A stretch of 64,000 nucleotides of DNA from an uncultured Vampirovibrio sp. GTDB taxonomy: Bacteria; Cyanobacteriota; Vampirovibrionia; Gastranaerophilales; Gastranaerophilaceae. The position numbers and the translations under genes are program-made. Positions within the stretch are counted from its first letter, which is position 1, and each line of letters opens with the position of its first letter. A model generated the notes under the pieces. The model had not been told where the DNA came from. It saw only the letters and a program-made list of their open reading frames with translations, and made no database searches. This document shows positions 33,278-41,894 of the stretch, one piece after another. The stretch spans positions 127,078 through 191,077 of the forward strand of contig CAJTPW010000004.1 in NCBI GenBank assembly GCA_910578465.1. Direction: 5' to 3'.

Positions 33278-33835
33278 CTATACCCTATCTAAGTATTCGT
33301 TTGTTCTTGTGTCAATTCTTAATTTATCCCCAACCTGAATGAAGAAAGGAACGTTTACAACGGCACCGCCCTCAAGAGTAGCAGGTTTAGAGCCGCCCTG
33401 AGCAGTATTTCCCTTTTCGGCAGGAGGAGTATCTACAACTTCCAATTCAACGAAGTTTGGAAGGTCGATACCGATGATTCTGCCATCGTGCATTAAGATT
33501 TGAACATTCATATTTTCTTTTAAATATTTAACACCGTCTCCAATGGCGCTTTCAGCCACAGGAAGCTGTTCATAGCTTTCTAAATCCATCATTACAAAGT
33601 CGTTCCCTTCTTTGTAAAGATATTGCATTTCACGTCTGTCTAACATAGCTTTAGCAACTTTTTCGCCTGCTCTGAATGTTTTTTCAACAACCTGTCCTGT
33701 TTCAACGTTTTTAAGTTTGGAACGGACGAAAGCGGCGCCTTTTCCCGGTTTTACGTGCAAAAACTCAACAACAGACCATAATCCGTTATCAAGTTCCAAT
33801 GTCAAGCCGGTTTTTAAATCGTTTACTGAAATCAT
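33278..33835 (-). CDS. efp: Elongation factor P
   Basis: EF-P rescues ribosomes stalled at polyproline. The 185-residue protein has the N-terminal KOW-like domain with VKPGKGAAFVR, where Lys32 sits at the tip that enters the peptidyl-transferase centre, and the C-terminal signature IGDGVKYLKENM and DKLRIDTRTNEYLDRV. No EpmA or other modification gene is next to it. AGGGA precedes the ATG. The efp-accB order is common in many bacteria. Confidence 0.97.
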   Translation of the reverse strand: MISVNDLKTGLTLELDNGLWSVVEFLHVKPGKGAAFVRSKLKNVETGQVVEKTFRAGEKVAKAMLDRREMQYLYKEGNDFVMMDLESYEQLPVAESAIGDGVKYLKENMNVQILMHDGRIIGIDLPNFVELEVVDTPPAEKGNTAQGGSKPATLEGGAVVNVPFFIQVGDKLRIDTRTNEYLDRV

Positions 33836-33873
33836 AAAATATCCCTATTTCATTTCTACTTCCTATGATGTTA

Positions 33874-34605
33874 TCATAAAAGCTGATTTTTTACATAAAA
33901 ATTTTCATCATTTTTCAATTTCTGTAACAAATCATCGGGCGCATTCTCCATTTTAGAGAGAATTTTCGCGGTTTTTTCCCTAATTGTATAATCCGTGTAC
34001 CTGCTTGAAAAACTTAATATATTTAAAATTTTTTCTTTTATTGTATTGTCTGAATTGTTAAAATTTGTGTTGCAAAGTGCTTCGAGTCCCCAGTAAAGGT
34101 TAAACACAATCTTGTTCTTTGCATGGTTTCTTTTGTCATTCAGCTTATTTTCAAAGTAAGGTGTTTTCGACATTTCTTTAAGCTTTTCTATGAGTTCAGA
34201 AAGTCTTTCCAAAAGAAGCGGCAAAAGAAGCGTTTGCAGCGACGGGCAGTTTTTAATGCCGTCTGTTATTGCACGTCCCACATTCGGGTTTATGTCCATA
34301 ATGCCGTTTAAAATCGTCCTGACGCTTTTTTCATCCGAAAAAAATTCTGCCGTTTTTGTATCACAAAGAAATTCGGAAATTTTTATTGCGGAAGCCTCTC
34401 TTATTCTGCCGTCGCGCCCTGTGAGGTGTGAAATTAATGCTTCAGCTGCCCTTTTATCTTCCAATGTATCTAAAGACAAAATTGCAACTGGTTTTTCAAA
34501 CTCGTCGTCTTTTTGAAGTATGGCAATGATTTCTTCTTTTGTATAGGGCTTATCGGTAATTTCCACAGCCTTTTTTATTAATGAATTTATTAAACTTTCA
34601 TCCAT
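33874..34605 (-). CDS. HEAT-like repeat protein of unknown function
   Basis: The 243-residue product is all-helical with HEAT-like features, for example EKPVAILSLDTLEDKRAAEALISHL and IREASAIKISEFL, and near the C-terminus IREKTAKILSKMENAPDDLLQKL. Such repeats usually form protein-binding scaffolds. It has no signal peptide or catalytic motif. It lies 38 bases upstream of efp and may be the first gene of that operon. Confidence 0.68.
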   Translation of the reverse strand: MDESLINSLIKKAVEITDKPYTKEEIIAILQKDDEFEKPVAILSLDTLEDKRAAEALISHLTGRDGRIREASAIKISEFLCDTKTAEFFSDEKSVRTILNGIMDINPNVGRAITDGIKNCPSLQTLLLPLLLERLSELIEKLKEMSKTPYFENKLNDKRNHAKNKIVFNLYWGLEALCNTNFNNSDNTIKEKILNILSFSSRYTDYTIREKTAKILSKMENAPDDLLQKLKNDENFYVKNQLL

Positions 34606-34747
34606 ATCGTTGTTTACGGTTTTTTAAAAAAAATATTACACTTTATTCTATCATAACAAATCGGAAGAAAAGAGAATTTATTCTCCCTCTTTGTTAAATA
34701 TAATATTTTAAAAAATGATAAAACGGAGAATTGAAATTTACACGTGT

Positions 34748-34850
34748 AAAATATTTGCATAAGAAGACTGTTGCGAAGCACTTCGCTTTAATTTTTCCAA
34801 CTATAAGTTGATGTGCAACAGACCGCCCTGTCTTCGTTACAAATATTTGG
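34748..34850 (+). mobile_element. Small element with terminal inverted repeats, copy 1
   Basis: The ends AAATATTTGCATAAGAAGAC and GTCTTCGTTACAAATATTTG are imperfect inverted repeats of about 20 bases. Inside are CTGTTGC ... GCAACAG, which form a second inverted pair. A second, longer copy lies in the opposite orientation at 41621-41797. No gene is encoded, so it resembles a MITE. Confidence 0.6.
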
Positions 34851-34899
34851 AGCGGGGAAATTTCCAAGTTCTTTAAATTTTTAAGAAAGGAAAAATAAA

Positions 34900-35091
34900 A
34901 TGGATAAGATTATGAATATATTTACAAGCGTTTTCAACGCTATAAGCTTAAGCAGTGTAAATGAAGGCCCCGTAGGGCTCTCAAGCTTTGAAAAACCTGT
35001 ACCCGACAGAATTAAAAGACCCGAGCTTCCGGAAGACGATGAACCTACACCCAAAACAAGCTTTACAGGCCTTCTTCGCAGAGCAAATTAA
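34900..35091 (+). CDS. Small protein ending in SFTGLL motif
   Basis: The 63-residue product begins MDKIMNIFTSVFNAISL, is Pro/Glu/Asp-rich in the middle, and ends PKTSFTGLLRRAN. The SFTGLL string is shared with the protein at 14810. No family recognised. AAGGAAAA precedes the ATG. It lies 49 bases downstream of the small repeat element. Confidence 0.55.
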   Translation: MDKIMNIFTSVFNAISLSSVNEGPVGLSSFEKPVPDRIKRPELPEDDEPTPKTSFTGLLRRAN

Positions 35092-35206
35092 GCCTTAAGG
35101 CTTTGTTTTTGTGTTATACTTTTCTCCCCGTTGAAAATTTATGTTGTTTTTATTATAATAACTATAAAATGCAAATTTTTGGCATTTTTGCGCATTTGGA
35201 GAAGAA

Positions 35207-36565
35207 ATGGACACGGACCAGAGCCTCTTATTTAATTCACTGTTAATAATATTTTTGCTTTTTGCAAACGGGTTTTTTGTGGCATCTGAATTTGCACTTG
35301 TTTCTGTTCGAAGAACAAGGCTGTCTCAGCTTGCAAAAGAGGGGAATGAAGATGCCGATATTGCAATAAATTCCGTTGATCATATGGACAGATCCATTGC
35401 TGCGACACAATTGGGGATTACAATTGCAAGTATCGGTCTTGGCTGGGTCGGTGAAGCTACTTTGGTTCGTTTTATTGAACCGATGTTTCATTTTCTGCCC
35501 GAGGCTGCGCGCGGTGTTGCAACCCATTCTCTGGCGGTTTCCATTGCATTTGCCTTAATTACCTTAATGCATGTAATTATAGGTGAATTAATGCCAAAAT
35601 CTATCGCGCTTCAATTTACGGAAAAGACAGCTCTTGTTGTTGCAAGGCCTATGTATTTTGTGAGCAAGATTTTTGCACCGTTTATTTTTATCTTAAACGG
35701 TATCGGAAACTTTCTTTTATCCCTTCTTAAAATTCCTCCTGCACATGCGGGGCATTTGGTGCATTCGGTTGAAGAATTGGATATGATAATAAACGAATCC
35801 CATAAAGAAGGGGTTTTAAACGATACTGAAAAAGAGATTTTAACAAATGTCTTTAAGTTTTCCGATATCCAGGCCAAGCAGGTAATGGTTCCAAGGCCCG
35901 ATATGACCTGCATTCCGATTGATATTGAACTGTCCGAATTAAATAAAATTATTGTGGATACGCAATATACAAGATATCCTGTTTATAGTGAAGATTTAGA
36001 CCACATTGCAGGCATTTTGCATATTAAAGATCTTTTTCCGCTTGTAATGAGCGGAGCGGAAATTAAACTGTCGGAAATTATCAGAAAGCCTATGCTTGTG
36101 CCCGAAACCATGACAATTGATAATTTAATGTTAGAGTTTAAAAAATGCAAAGGGCAAATGGCATTTGTAATTGATGAATTCGGCTGTGTTTCGGGGCTTG
36201 TTACTCTGGAAGATATCCTTGAAGAAATCTTTGGCGAAGTGCAGGATGAATTTGACGAAGAAGAAGCAGATATCAGGCAGATTTATGAAAATGAGTACAT
36301 TGCAAATGCAATGATGAGAATTGATGAATTTAACGAATATTTCTGTTTGGACGATAATAACGCGGAAGTTGAAGATGAAGATATCGAAACAATCGGTGGT
36401 CTTGTTGTAAAAAATCTTGGACATATTGCAAAAGAAGGCGATACTGTTGAGGTTAAAAACTTTGAATTCAGGGTAATTGAAGTAGATAATGCAAGAATTG
36501 TGAAACTAAAGATTAAAAAACTTGAGTCTGTTGATTCTGAAGATAAAACTTCACTTGAAAACTAG
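35207..36565 (+). CDS. CNNM/CBS-domain transporter-like protein (HlyC/CorC family)
   Basis: The 452-residue membrane protein has an N-terminal DUF21 (CNNM) domain with three to four helices and FVASEFALVSVRRTRL and GWVGEATL. A pair of CBS domains follows (KQVMVPRPDMTCI, RYPVYSEDLDHIAGILHIKDL, FVIDEFGCVSGLVTLEDILEEIFGEVQDEFD), then the C-terminal CorC/HlyC domain (IANAMMRIDEFNEYF, IETIGGLV). Family members act in magnesium, cobalt or sodium transport; older 'hemolysin' names are misleading. GGAG precedes the ATG. Confidence 0.92.
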   Translation: MDTDQSLLFNSLLIIFLLFANGFFVASEFALVSVRRTRLSQLAKEGNEDADIAINSVDHMDRSIAATQLGITIASIGLGWVGEATLVRFIEPMFHFLPEAARGVATHSLAVSIAFALITLMHVIIGELMPKSIALQFTEKTALVVARPMYFVSKIFAPFIFILNGIGNFLLSLLKIPPAHAGHLVHSVEELDMIINESHKEGVLNDTEKEILTNVFKFSDIQAKQVMVPRPDMTCIPIDIELSELNKIIVDTQYTRYPVYSEDLDHIAGILHIKDLFPLVMSGAEIKLSEIIRKPMLVPETMTIDNLMLEFKKCKGQMAFVIDEFGCVSGLVTLEDILEEIFGEVQDEFDEEEADIRQIYENEYIANAMMRIDEFNEYFCLDDNNAEVEDEDIETIGGLVVKNLGHIAKEGDTVEVKNFEFRVIEVDNARIVKLKIKKLESVDSEDKTSLEN

Positions 36566-36615
36566 ACTTTGCAAAATTATCTGCCCGGGTTTCAAGAAAT
36601 TTTAAGGAGTATATA

Positions 36616-36945
36616 ATGGAAATTTTTATAGGAATTTTTGCACTTATATTTTTAGGAATAATCATAGGCATAACATTTAATATTGCCTGGCTTGCATTTG
36701 GGCTTGTTGCATATTTTGTGCCGACAATTATCGCCGCATACAGAAAACACCCGCAGACTCTTTGGATATTTTTGATAAATCTTTTCTTCGGCTGGAGCGT
36801 TGCAGGGTGGATAATTCCGCTATTGTGGGCGTTTGATTTTGATAAAGTCGTTATGGATTTTATTGAATACAGAAAGACGAAAAACGCCAAAGATACAATA
36901 ATTGAAGGGGAAGTCGTAAAAGAAGAACCCTCCAAAGAAGTCTAA
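36616..36945 (+). CDS. Superinfection-immunity-type membrane protein
   Basis: The 109-residue product has hydrophobic segments and the pattern YFVPTIIAAYRKHPQTLWIFLINLFFGWSVAGWIIPLLWAF, which matches the 'superinfection immunity' small membrane family (named after phage T4 Imm). Most chromosomal members have no known phage role. A charged tail follows. AAGGAG precedes the ATG. Its end overlaps the convergent prmC end by 4 bases. Confidence 0.8.
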   Translation: MEIFIGIFALIFLGIIIGITFNIAWLAFGLVAYFVPTIIAAYRKHPQTLWIFLINLFFGWSVAGWIIPLLWAFDFDKVVMDFIEYRKTKNAKDTIIEGEVVKEEPSKEV

Positions 36946-37841
36946 GGAAGGCGAAAACCGATAACTCTGTCTGTTCCTGATAAGTCTTTTTCCATAAACT
37001 GCACCGTAAAACCGTAGTTTTCGGCAATTTTAGATACAATGACGCTTTGGGAAACTCCGTTTGTAAACCCGAGTTCAAAAAGAACATAACCTTTTGGTTT
37101 CAGATGTTTTTTTGCACTTTCCAGAATGCGGGCATAAAATTCTATTCCCTCTTCATCTTCTGTAAAAAGTGCTAAATCAGGGTCAAAATTTTTCACTTCA
37201 TCCTGCAGTGTTTCACGGGCAGAAATTGGGATATAGGGCGGGTTTGAGACAATTATATCAAATTTGTCAATCGGGCGGAGCCCTTTAAATATGTCGGATT
37301 TTCTAAAGATAACGCGTCTTTGCTCTCCGAGAGCTTCCATATTTTTAATTGCAACCCGAAGGGCATCTGTTGAAATATCAACGCCCATAAGCTCCATCGG
37401 AACATCAGGCAACGCTTTTGAAATTTCAATCGGAATGCAGCCTGTTCCCGTTCCTATGTCCAGAACATTAACGGTACCGCTAAATGCCTCTGTGGTGAGG
37501 TTTTTCCGAATAACATTAACCGCAGCCCGCACCAAAAGCTCCGTTTCGGGCCTTGGGATTAAAACATCTTTATTAACATAAAATTTATCGTCCATAAAGT
37601 ATGCAAAGCCAAGTAAATGTTGGATTGGTGCCCCTGTTTCAGCGCGACGACGTGCTATATCAAGTATTCTTAATTCTGCATTGTCTGAAATCGATTTCCC
37701 TGCAAGAATTTCTTCAATTCTAAGCCCCGAAATCTCCGTAATTATAAGGTTTGCTTCGGCCTTTGCTTCGTTTGGGGCAATTCCCTCCTGTGTGAGAATA
37801 TTCTGTACGGTTCCAAATATGTCTTTTTTTAGTATTTTCAT
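36942..37841 (-). CDS. prmC: Release factor glutamine methyltransferase
   Basis: PrmC methylates the Gln of the GGQ motif in peptide release factors. The 299-residue enzyme has a helical N-terminal domain, the linker PIQHLLGFAYFMDDKFYVNKDVLIPRPETE, the SAM-binding VLDIGTGTGCIPI and the catalytic NPPYIP. I chose the ATG at 37841 because GGGAG lies upstream; the longer reading (to 37889) overlaps the previous gene. No prfA is adjacent. Confidence 0.93.
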   Translation of the reverse strand: MKILKKDIFGTVQNILTQEGIAPNEAKAEANLIITEISGLRIEEILAGKSISDNAELRILDIARRRAETGAPIQHLLGFAYFMDDKFYVNKDVLIPRPETELLVRAAVNVIRKNLTTEAFSGTVNVLDIGTGTGCIPIEISKALPDVPMELMGVDISTDALRVAIKNMEALGEQRRVIFRKSDIFKGLRPIDKFDIIVSNPPYIPISARETLQDEVKNFDPDLALFTEDEEGIEFYARILESAKKHLKPKGYVLFELGFTNGVSQSVIVSKIAENYGFTVQFMEKDLSGTDRVIGFRLP

Positions 37842-37851
37842 CGAAAACTCC

Positions 37852-38358
37852 CTATTCATCGACAAAGCAGTCCTCTTCTTTCGGGTCAATTATTTCCATA
37901 ATCCAATTTCTCAAATCCAGTCTTGAAGCGTTTGTTGTATCGTTCATGGCCATCCCGTGCGCTTTTGCTACCTTTTCATAATAGTATAATTGTTTTTTTG
38001 TGGGCTTCATTTTGCTCATTTTAAAATCCTGAGCTTTCTTTCGAAACTCTTTTGCTTTCGCTTTTTGTGCCTCGATGATCGGTTTTTGGAGTTCTTTATA
38101 TTTCATCTCCTCAAAAACGGCCTTTGCAAAAAGCTTAAACTCCCTTATGAAATCTTCATTTTCAAGATATTCGATTATAAATTCAAAATGCGGATTGTTT
38201 ATTTCAAAATAATAATTTTCTTCCTCGATAAATTTATCTAAAATATCCTCCACACAAAGGTTTGAGTGTTTTTTTACAAACGATTTTAAAAAGCTTAAAA
38301 GCTGCGATTTTTGCCTTGGTGTAAGATATAAAAACAGGTTTTGTTTAATATAAAACAT
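37852..38358 (-). CDS. Unknown protein with a C-terminal SAP/DUF3072-like segment
   Basis: The 168-residue product is helical and highly charged. Near the end PTKKQLYYYEKVAKAHGMAM ... ASRLDLRNWIMEI resembles short helical motifs of the DUF3072 type, but the match is weak. It has no membrane span. The stop lies 10 bases before the prmC start, so the two are probably cotranscribed. Function unknown. Confidence 0.6.
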   Translation of the reverse strand: MFYIKQNLFLYLTPRQKSQLLSFLKSFVKKHSNLCVEDILDKFIEEENYYFEINNPHFEFIIEYLENEDFIREFKLFAKAVFEEMKYKELQKPIIEAQKAKAKEFRKKAQDFKMSKMKPTKKQLYYYEKVAKAHGMAMNDTTNASRLDLRNWIMEIIDPKEEDCFVDE

Positions 38359-38360
38359 TT

Positions 38361-38546
38361 TTATAAATCTTTGATGTTGAATTTGTGTTTTGTGTGGACA
38401 AACCTTAAAAATGCACTTGCAATCGGGTTTGTGGCCGCACTTTTTGAATGCGCCGTACCCTCGGACTTTGTTGAAGCTTCTTTTTCGCGCTCTGCTTCAA
38501 GCGTTTTTATAAGTTTTTTCTCTTCCAAAAATCTTACTTTGTTCAT
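38361..38546 (-). CDS. Small charged protein, uncertain
   Basis: The 61-residue reading (MNKVRFLEEKKLIKTLEAER...) is a Lys/Glu-rich helix followed by a Ser/Ala linker. It ends 2 bases before the next gene, which suggests an operon, but no good ribosome site is visible. Confidence 0.4.
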   Translation of the reverse strand: MNKVRFLEEKKLIKTLEAEREKEASTKSEGTAHSKSAATNPIASAFLRFVHTKHKFNIKDL

Positions 38547-38661
38547 ACATCCATTTTACCATTGTTTCTTCTTTTATAAAACCCGTCTGTTTTGTAAAAT
38601 TGCGTTTGAATTATTGTTTGTTGAAGCGGCAAACCTTTTCAACACAAGCGAAGAAGAAAAA

Positions 38662-38769
38662 ATGAGCGTAAAATCAGCGCTAAATTATATTCACTACAGC
38701 ATTCATACCCTTGAAGAAAGGGATTTAAAGATTTTATGCAGTATGATAAAAACTATGTCGAGTTGTTAA
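38662..38769 (+). CDS. Very small protein, doubtful
   Basis: A 35-residue reading (MSVKSALNYIHYSIHTLEER...) has a plausible helical composition. The open frame extends upstream, but there it is antisense to the 38361 gene. Only a weak AAGAAGA site precedes the ATG. This could equally be chance. Confidence 0.2.
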   Translation: MSVKSALNYIHYSIHTLEERDLKILCSMIKTMSSC

Positions 38770-38778
38770 CACAATATA

Positions 38779-39261
38779 TTAATTTTTCTCAACAAGCACG
38801 ACGGCAAATGCCTGAACAGCTTCCTCTTTTCCTGTTGAATCCGCACCTTCATTGGTTTTTGCCTTAACAGAAACCTCATCTGTCCTGATATTCAAGGTTT
38901 GTGCTATATTTTCCCTCATTTTATCCGTATGCGGTGCCATTTTTGGTTTTTGAATAATAATTGTTGAATCAATATTAACAATCTTAAACCCTTTTTCTGT
39001 AAGGATTTTTCCTGCTTCCTGCAATAATTTTATGCTGTCTGCTCCTTTGAAAGCAGGGTCTGTATCGGGGAAATGACGGCCGATATCCCCTGCTGCCACG
39101 GCGCCAAAAAGCGCGTCAATTATGGCATGGCATAATACATCCGCGTCTGAATGTCCTAAAAGGCCTTTATCATGCGGAATTTTAACACCGCCTATGATTA
39201 AATCTCTCTCCGGTACAAGTCTGTGGAGGTCGTATCCTTGCCCGATTCTAAGCCCTGTCAT
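38779..39261 (-). CDS. ispF: 2-C-methyl-D-erythritol 2,4-cyclodiphosphate synthase
   Basis: IspF closes the cyclodiphosphate in the non-mevalonate isoprenoid pathway. The 160-residue protein has all key motifs: RIGQGYDLHRLVP (zinc ligands Asp and His), GLLGHSDADVLCHAIIDAL, DIGRHFPDTDPAFKGADS and VSVKAKTNEGADSTGKEEA. Its ATG overlaps the HAD gene stop as ATGA, so it is translationally coupled to it. Confidence 0.97.
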   Translation of the reverse strand: MTGLRIGQGYDLHRLVPERDLIIGGVKIPHDKGLLGHSDADVLCHAIIDALFGAVAAGDIGRHFPDTDPAFKGADSIKLLQEAGKILTEKGFKIVNIDSTIIIQKPKMAPHTDKMRENIAQTLNIRTDEVSVKAKTNEGADSTGKEEAVQAFAVVLVEKN

Positions 39262-40055
39262 AAAACATACCTTTCAATGGCATCGGCAAGGCCGTCTTCG
39301 TGTACTGTGGGGCAAATGTAGTCTGCAATTGTTTTCAGTTTTTCGCTTGCATTACCCATTGCTACTTTTACACCTGCGTTTTTGAGCAAATCGTAGTCAT
39401 TGTCCTGATCGCCCGATGCGAAAACCTCTTCTGTTTTAATGTTCCAGAGGTCTTTCAAAAAATTCATCGCATTGCCCTTTGTTGCATTGATATCGGTGAA
39501 TTCAAGGTAGTATTTATGGCTTCTTACAACGGCAAGTTTTTCTTTAAACTTTTCTCCTAAAATTTTATTCAGGCGGATAATTTCATCTTCATTGTATGTT
39601 ATGCAGAGGAGCTTTGAAACATCCCCTAAAACTACATCGTCAAAGCTTTTTACGACTTTATATGTTGTAAAACGGCCCTGTGTATAGTCTTTCATATATT
39701 CTTTGTTATCATCTTCAACAATCAAAGTGTCGTTATTGTAAAGGTTTAAATGAAATCCTTCCTGTCTTGAGATGTTGATAATTTCTCTTGCAAGAGAGTG
39801 ATTAACGGGGTTTTGATATAAAATATTATTTCCCTGCCGCACCATAGCGCCCTGATAACATATTACGGGGGTTTCAAGGCCGAGGCTTTCGCGGACGGGG
39901 TCTGCCCCCATAAACATACGGCCCGTTGCAAGGACAACTCTTACGCCTTTTTCAATCGCTTTTTGAAGCACACTTCTTACGCGCAAAGAACATTCGCATT
40001 TTTCATTTAAAATGGTGCCGTCAATATCTGAAACTATTAACTTAATATTATTCAA
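39258..40055 (-). CDS. Cof-type HAD-family phosphatase
   Basis: The 265-residue protein is a HAD superfamily IIB hydrolase: IVSDIDGTILNEK holds the nucleophile Asp, ATGRMFMG is the second motif, and ASGDQDNDYDLLKNAGVKVAMGNA the third and fourth, with the C2 cap between. Such enzymes dephosphorylate sugar phosphates or cofactors; the substrate here is unknown. The start is a TTG with AAGGA about 12 bases upstream. Confidence 0.88.
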   Translation of the reverse strand: MNNIKLIVSDIDGTILNEKCECSLRVRSVLQKAIEKGVRVVLATGRMFMGADPVRESLGLETPVICYQGAMVRQGNNILYQNPVNHSLAREIINISRQEGFHLNLYNNDTLIVEDDNKEYMKDYTQGRFTTYKVVKSFDDVVLGDVSKLLCITYNEDEIIRLNKILGEKFKEKLAVVRSHKYYLEFTDINATKGNAMNFLKDLWNIKTEEVFASGDQDNDYDLLKNAGVKVAMGNASEKLKTIADYICPTVHEDGLADAIERYVL

Positions 40056-40141
40056 AACCTTGTTTTCCTTTATTATTTTTTATTATACTATATATTTATA
40101 AACGGTAAATAAATTAAAGTTAATATGAGGGGAGACAGATA

Positions 40142-41512
40142 ATGGCACCACAAGAACGTCAAAGGCCTGTAGAACAGGATGCGGTTCAAAGAAGAAGCAA
40201 TTTTGAAGCGGTTGAAGAGAATTTTACAAAAGAACAGGCGCTGATAGAAGCGGCACGTTGTTTAAACTGCAAAAATCCGATGTGTAAAAAAGGCTGCCCC
40301 GTAAATGTAAATATTCCTGATTTTATTCAGGAAATTAAAAATGAAAATTTCCAGAAAGCAGGGGAAATCATAAGACAAAGCAATATGCTTCCTTCCGTTT
40401 GCGGAAGAATTTGCCCGCAGGAAAGACAGTGCGAAGGCAAATGTGTTTTAGGGATTAAAGGAAAATCCGTTGCAATCGGTTCTCTTGAAAGATTCGTCGG
40501 GGATAATTCTTCCCCCGTTAAATGTGATATTAAACCTAACGGTAAAAAGGTTGCAATTGTAGGTTCAGGGTGTGCAGGCATGAGTGCTGCCGCAGACCTT
40601 AGAAACGCAGGCTTTGATGTTACCGTGTTTGAAGCTTTGCACAAACTTGGCGGCGTTTTAAGATACGGGATTCCTCCTTTCAGGCTTCCAAGAACGGTTT
40701 TGGACCGTGAAATCGACACTTTAAAAGAAATTGGCGTTAAGTTTGAAAAGAACGTTGTTGTTGGAAAATCCATCACATTAAAGCAGCTTGAAGAAGAAGG
40801 CTACGATGCTGTTTTCATTTGTTCAGGCGCAGGCTTGCCCAAAATGATGGGAATTAAAGGTGAAAACCTGAACAGTGTTTACAGCGCAAACGAATTTTTA
40901 ACCCGTGTAAACCTTATGCAGGCAAATTCAGACACAACGCCGACACCTTTAAGAGTTGGCAAAAAGGCTGCAATTATCGGCGGCGGAAACGTTGCTATGG
41001 ATGCGGCAAGAACTGCCGTAAGGGTTGGTTATGAAGAAGTTTACATTGTATACAGAAGAACCGAAGAAGAGCTGCCCGCAAGAAAAGAAGAAATACGCCA
41101 TGCTAAAGAAGAAGGCGTTATCTTTAAGCTTTTAAGAGCACCTTATGAAATTAAGGAAAATGCAGGTTATGTTGACGGTATGGTGTTTGAAGTTATGGAA
41201 CTTGGCGAACCTGATGAATCAGGAAGAAGACGCCCTGTCGGCACGGGAACTTATGAGACAATGGATGTGGATACGGTGATTGTAGCTCTTGGAACAGGAC
41301 CGAACCCGATTATTCAAAAATCATGTGCGGCTGATAAAATTGATATCAACTGTGACAAAAAAGGCTATATCGTAATTAATGAAAACGGCGAAACCTCTGT
41401 AAACAATGTTTATGCGGGCGGAGATGTTGCGCCTTTAGGTGAATCTACGGCGATTAACGCTATGGGTGCGGGCAAACGCGCTGCTAAAGCCATAATTGAA
41501 GCGCTGGGGTAG
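40142..41512 (+). CDS. NADPH-dependent glutamate synthase small subunit / GltD-like oxidoreductase
   Basis: The 456-residue flavoprotein has N-terminal iron-sulfur cysteines (ARCLNCKNPMCKKGCPVNVNIP and VCGRICPQERQCEGKCVLG), the FAD dinucleotide fold VAIVGSGCAGMSAAADL, the NADPH fold AAIIGGGNVAMDAARTAVR and the closing GDVAPLGESTAINAMGAGKRAA. It matches the stand-alone 'homotetrameric' glutamate synthase type. No large gltB subunit is nearby, so it may instead serve as an electron-transfer unit. GGGGAG precedes the ATG. Confidence 0.88.
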   Translation: MAPQERQRPVEQDAVQRRSNFEAVEENFTKEQALIEAARCLNCKNPMCKKGCPVNVNIPDFIQEIKNENFQKAGEIIRQSNMLPSVCGRICPQERQCEGKCVLGIKGKSVAIGSLERFVGDNSSPVKCDIKPNGKKVAIVGSGCAGMSAAADLRNAGFDVTVFEALHKLGGVLRYGIPPFRLPRTVLDREIDTLKEIGVKFEKNVVVGKSITLKQLEEEGYDAVFICSGAGLPKMMGIKGENLNSVYSANEFLTRVNLMQANSDTTPTPLRVGKKAAIIGGGNVAMDAARTAVRVGYEEVYIVYRRTEEELPARKEEIRHAKEEGVIFKLLRAPYEIKENAGYVDGMVFEVMELGEPDESGRRRPVGTGTYETMDVDTVIVALGTGPNPIIQKSCAADKIDINCDKKGYIVINENGETSVNNVYAGGDVAPLGESTAINAMGAGKRAAKAIIEALG

Positions 41513-41560
41513 AGTTTTCGGGTGGATTTAGCGCTGTTAAAAGGCTCTGTTAAAAATTTT

Positions 41561-41590
41561 AAGACTGCAGGATAAAATTCTTGCAGTCTT
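41561..41590 (+). terminator. Terminator of the GltD-like gene
   Basis: A 9-bp stem (AAGACTGCA / TGCAGTCTT, 12-base loop) is followed by ATTTTAT, 49 bases after the stop. Confidence 0.78.
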
Positions 41591-41620
41591 ATTTTATACA
41601 TGGGCAGGGAATTTTTCGCT

Positions 41621-41797
41621 CCAAATATTTGTAACGAAGACAGCGAATTTTGCGAGATATGAAACGTCATTTGTGAACAGGTTGTTGAAACCTGTGAACT
41701 CGCAATAATTCAAGAAGGGCGGTTTGTTGCACATTAACCTGTAATTAGAGAGATTAGTACAGAGTGCTTCGCAACAGTCTTCTTATGCAAATATTTT
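41621..41797 (-). mobile_element. Small element with terminal inverted repeats, copy 2
   Basis: This is the inverted counterpart of 34748-34850. Its ends CCAAATATTTGTAACGAAGAC and GTCTTCTTATGCAAATATTT match those of copy 1, as do the internal TTGCGAAGCACT and GCACATTAACCTGT-side segments. It carries about 74 extra bases, including an ACAGGTT / AACCTGT hairpin, between the inner block and one end. No gene is encoded. Confidence 0.6.
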
Positions 41798-41894
41798 CCG
41801 TTCAAAATTTCTGCAATTATATATTCACTATATATTGTAAAAAAGTTTGAAATAAGCTAATATTATCTAAAAAGGAACTTTGGGAGGGCAAATT

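Noticed and set aside
34748..34850. A transcription terminator for the gene before the small leader gene
   Set aside because: No plus-strand gene precedes it, the inverted ends are far apart, and a matching inverted copy exists at 41621, so a repeat element is a better explanation.
38341..38661. The upstream part of a 142-codon plus-strand frame before 38662
   Set aside because: It runs antisense to the 38361 gene and is Phe/Ser-rich in the way shadows are; only the last 35 codons were kept, as doubtful.
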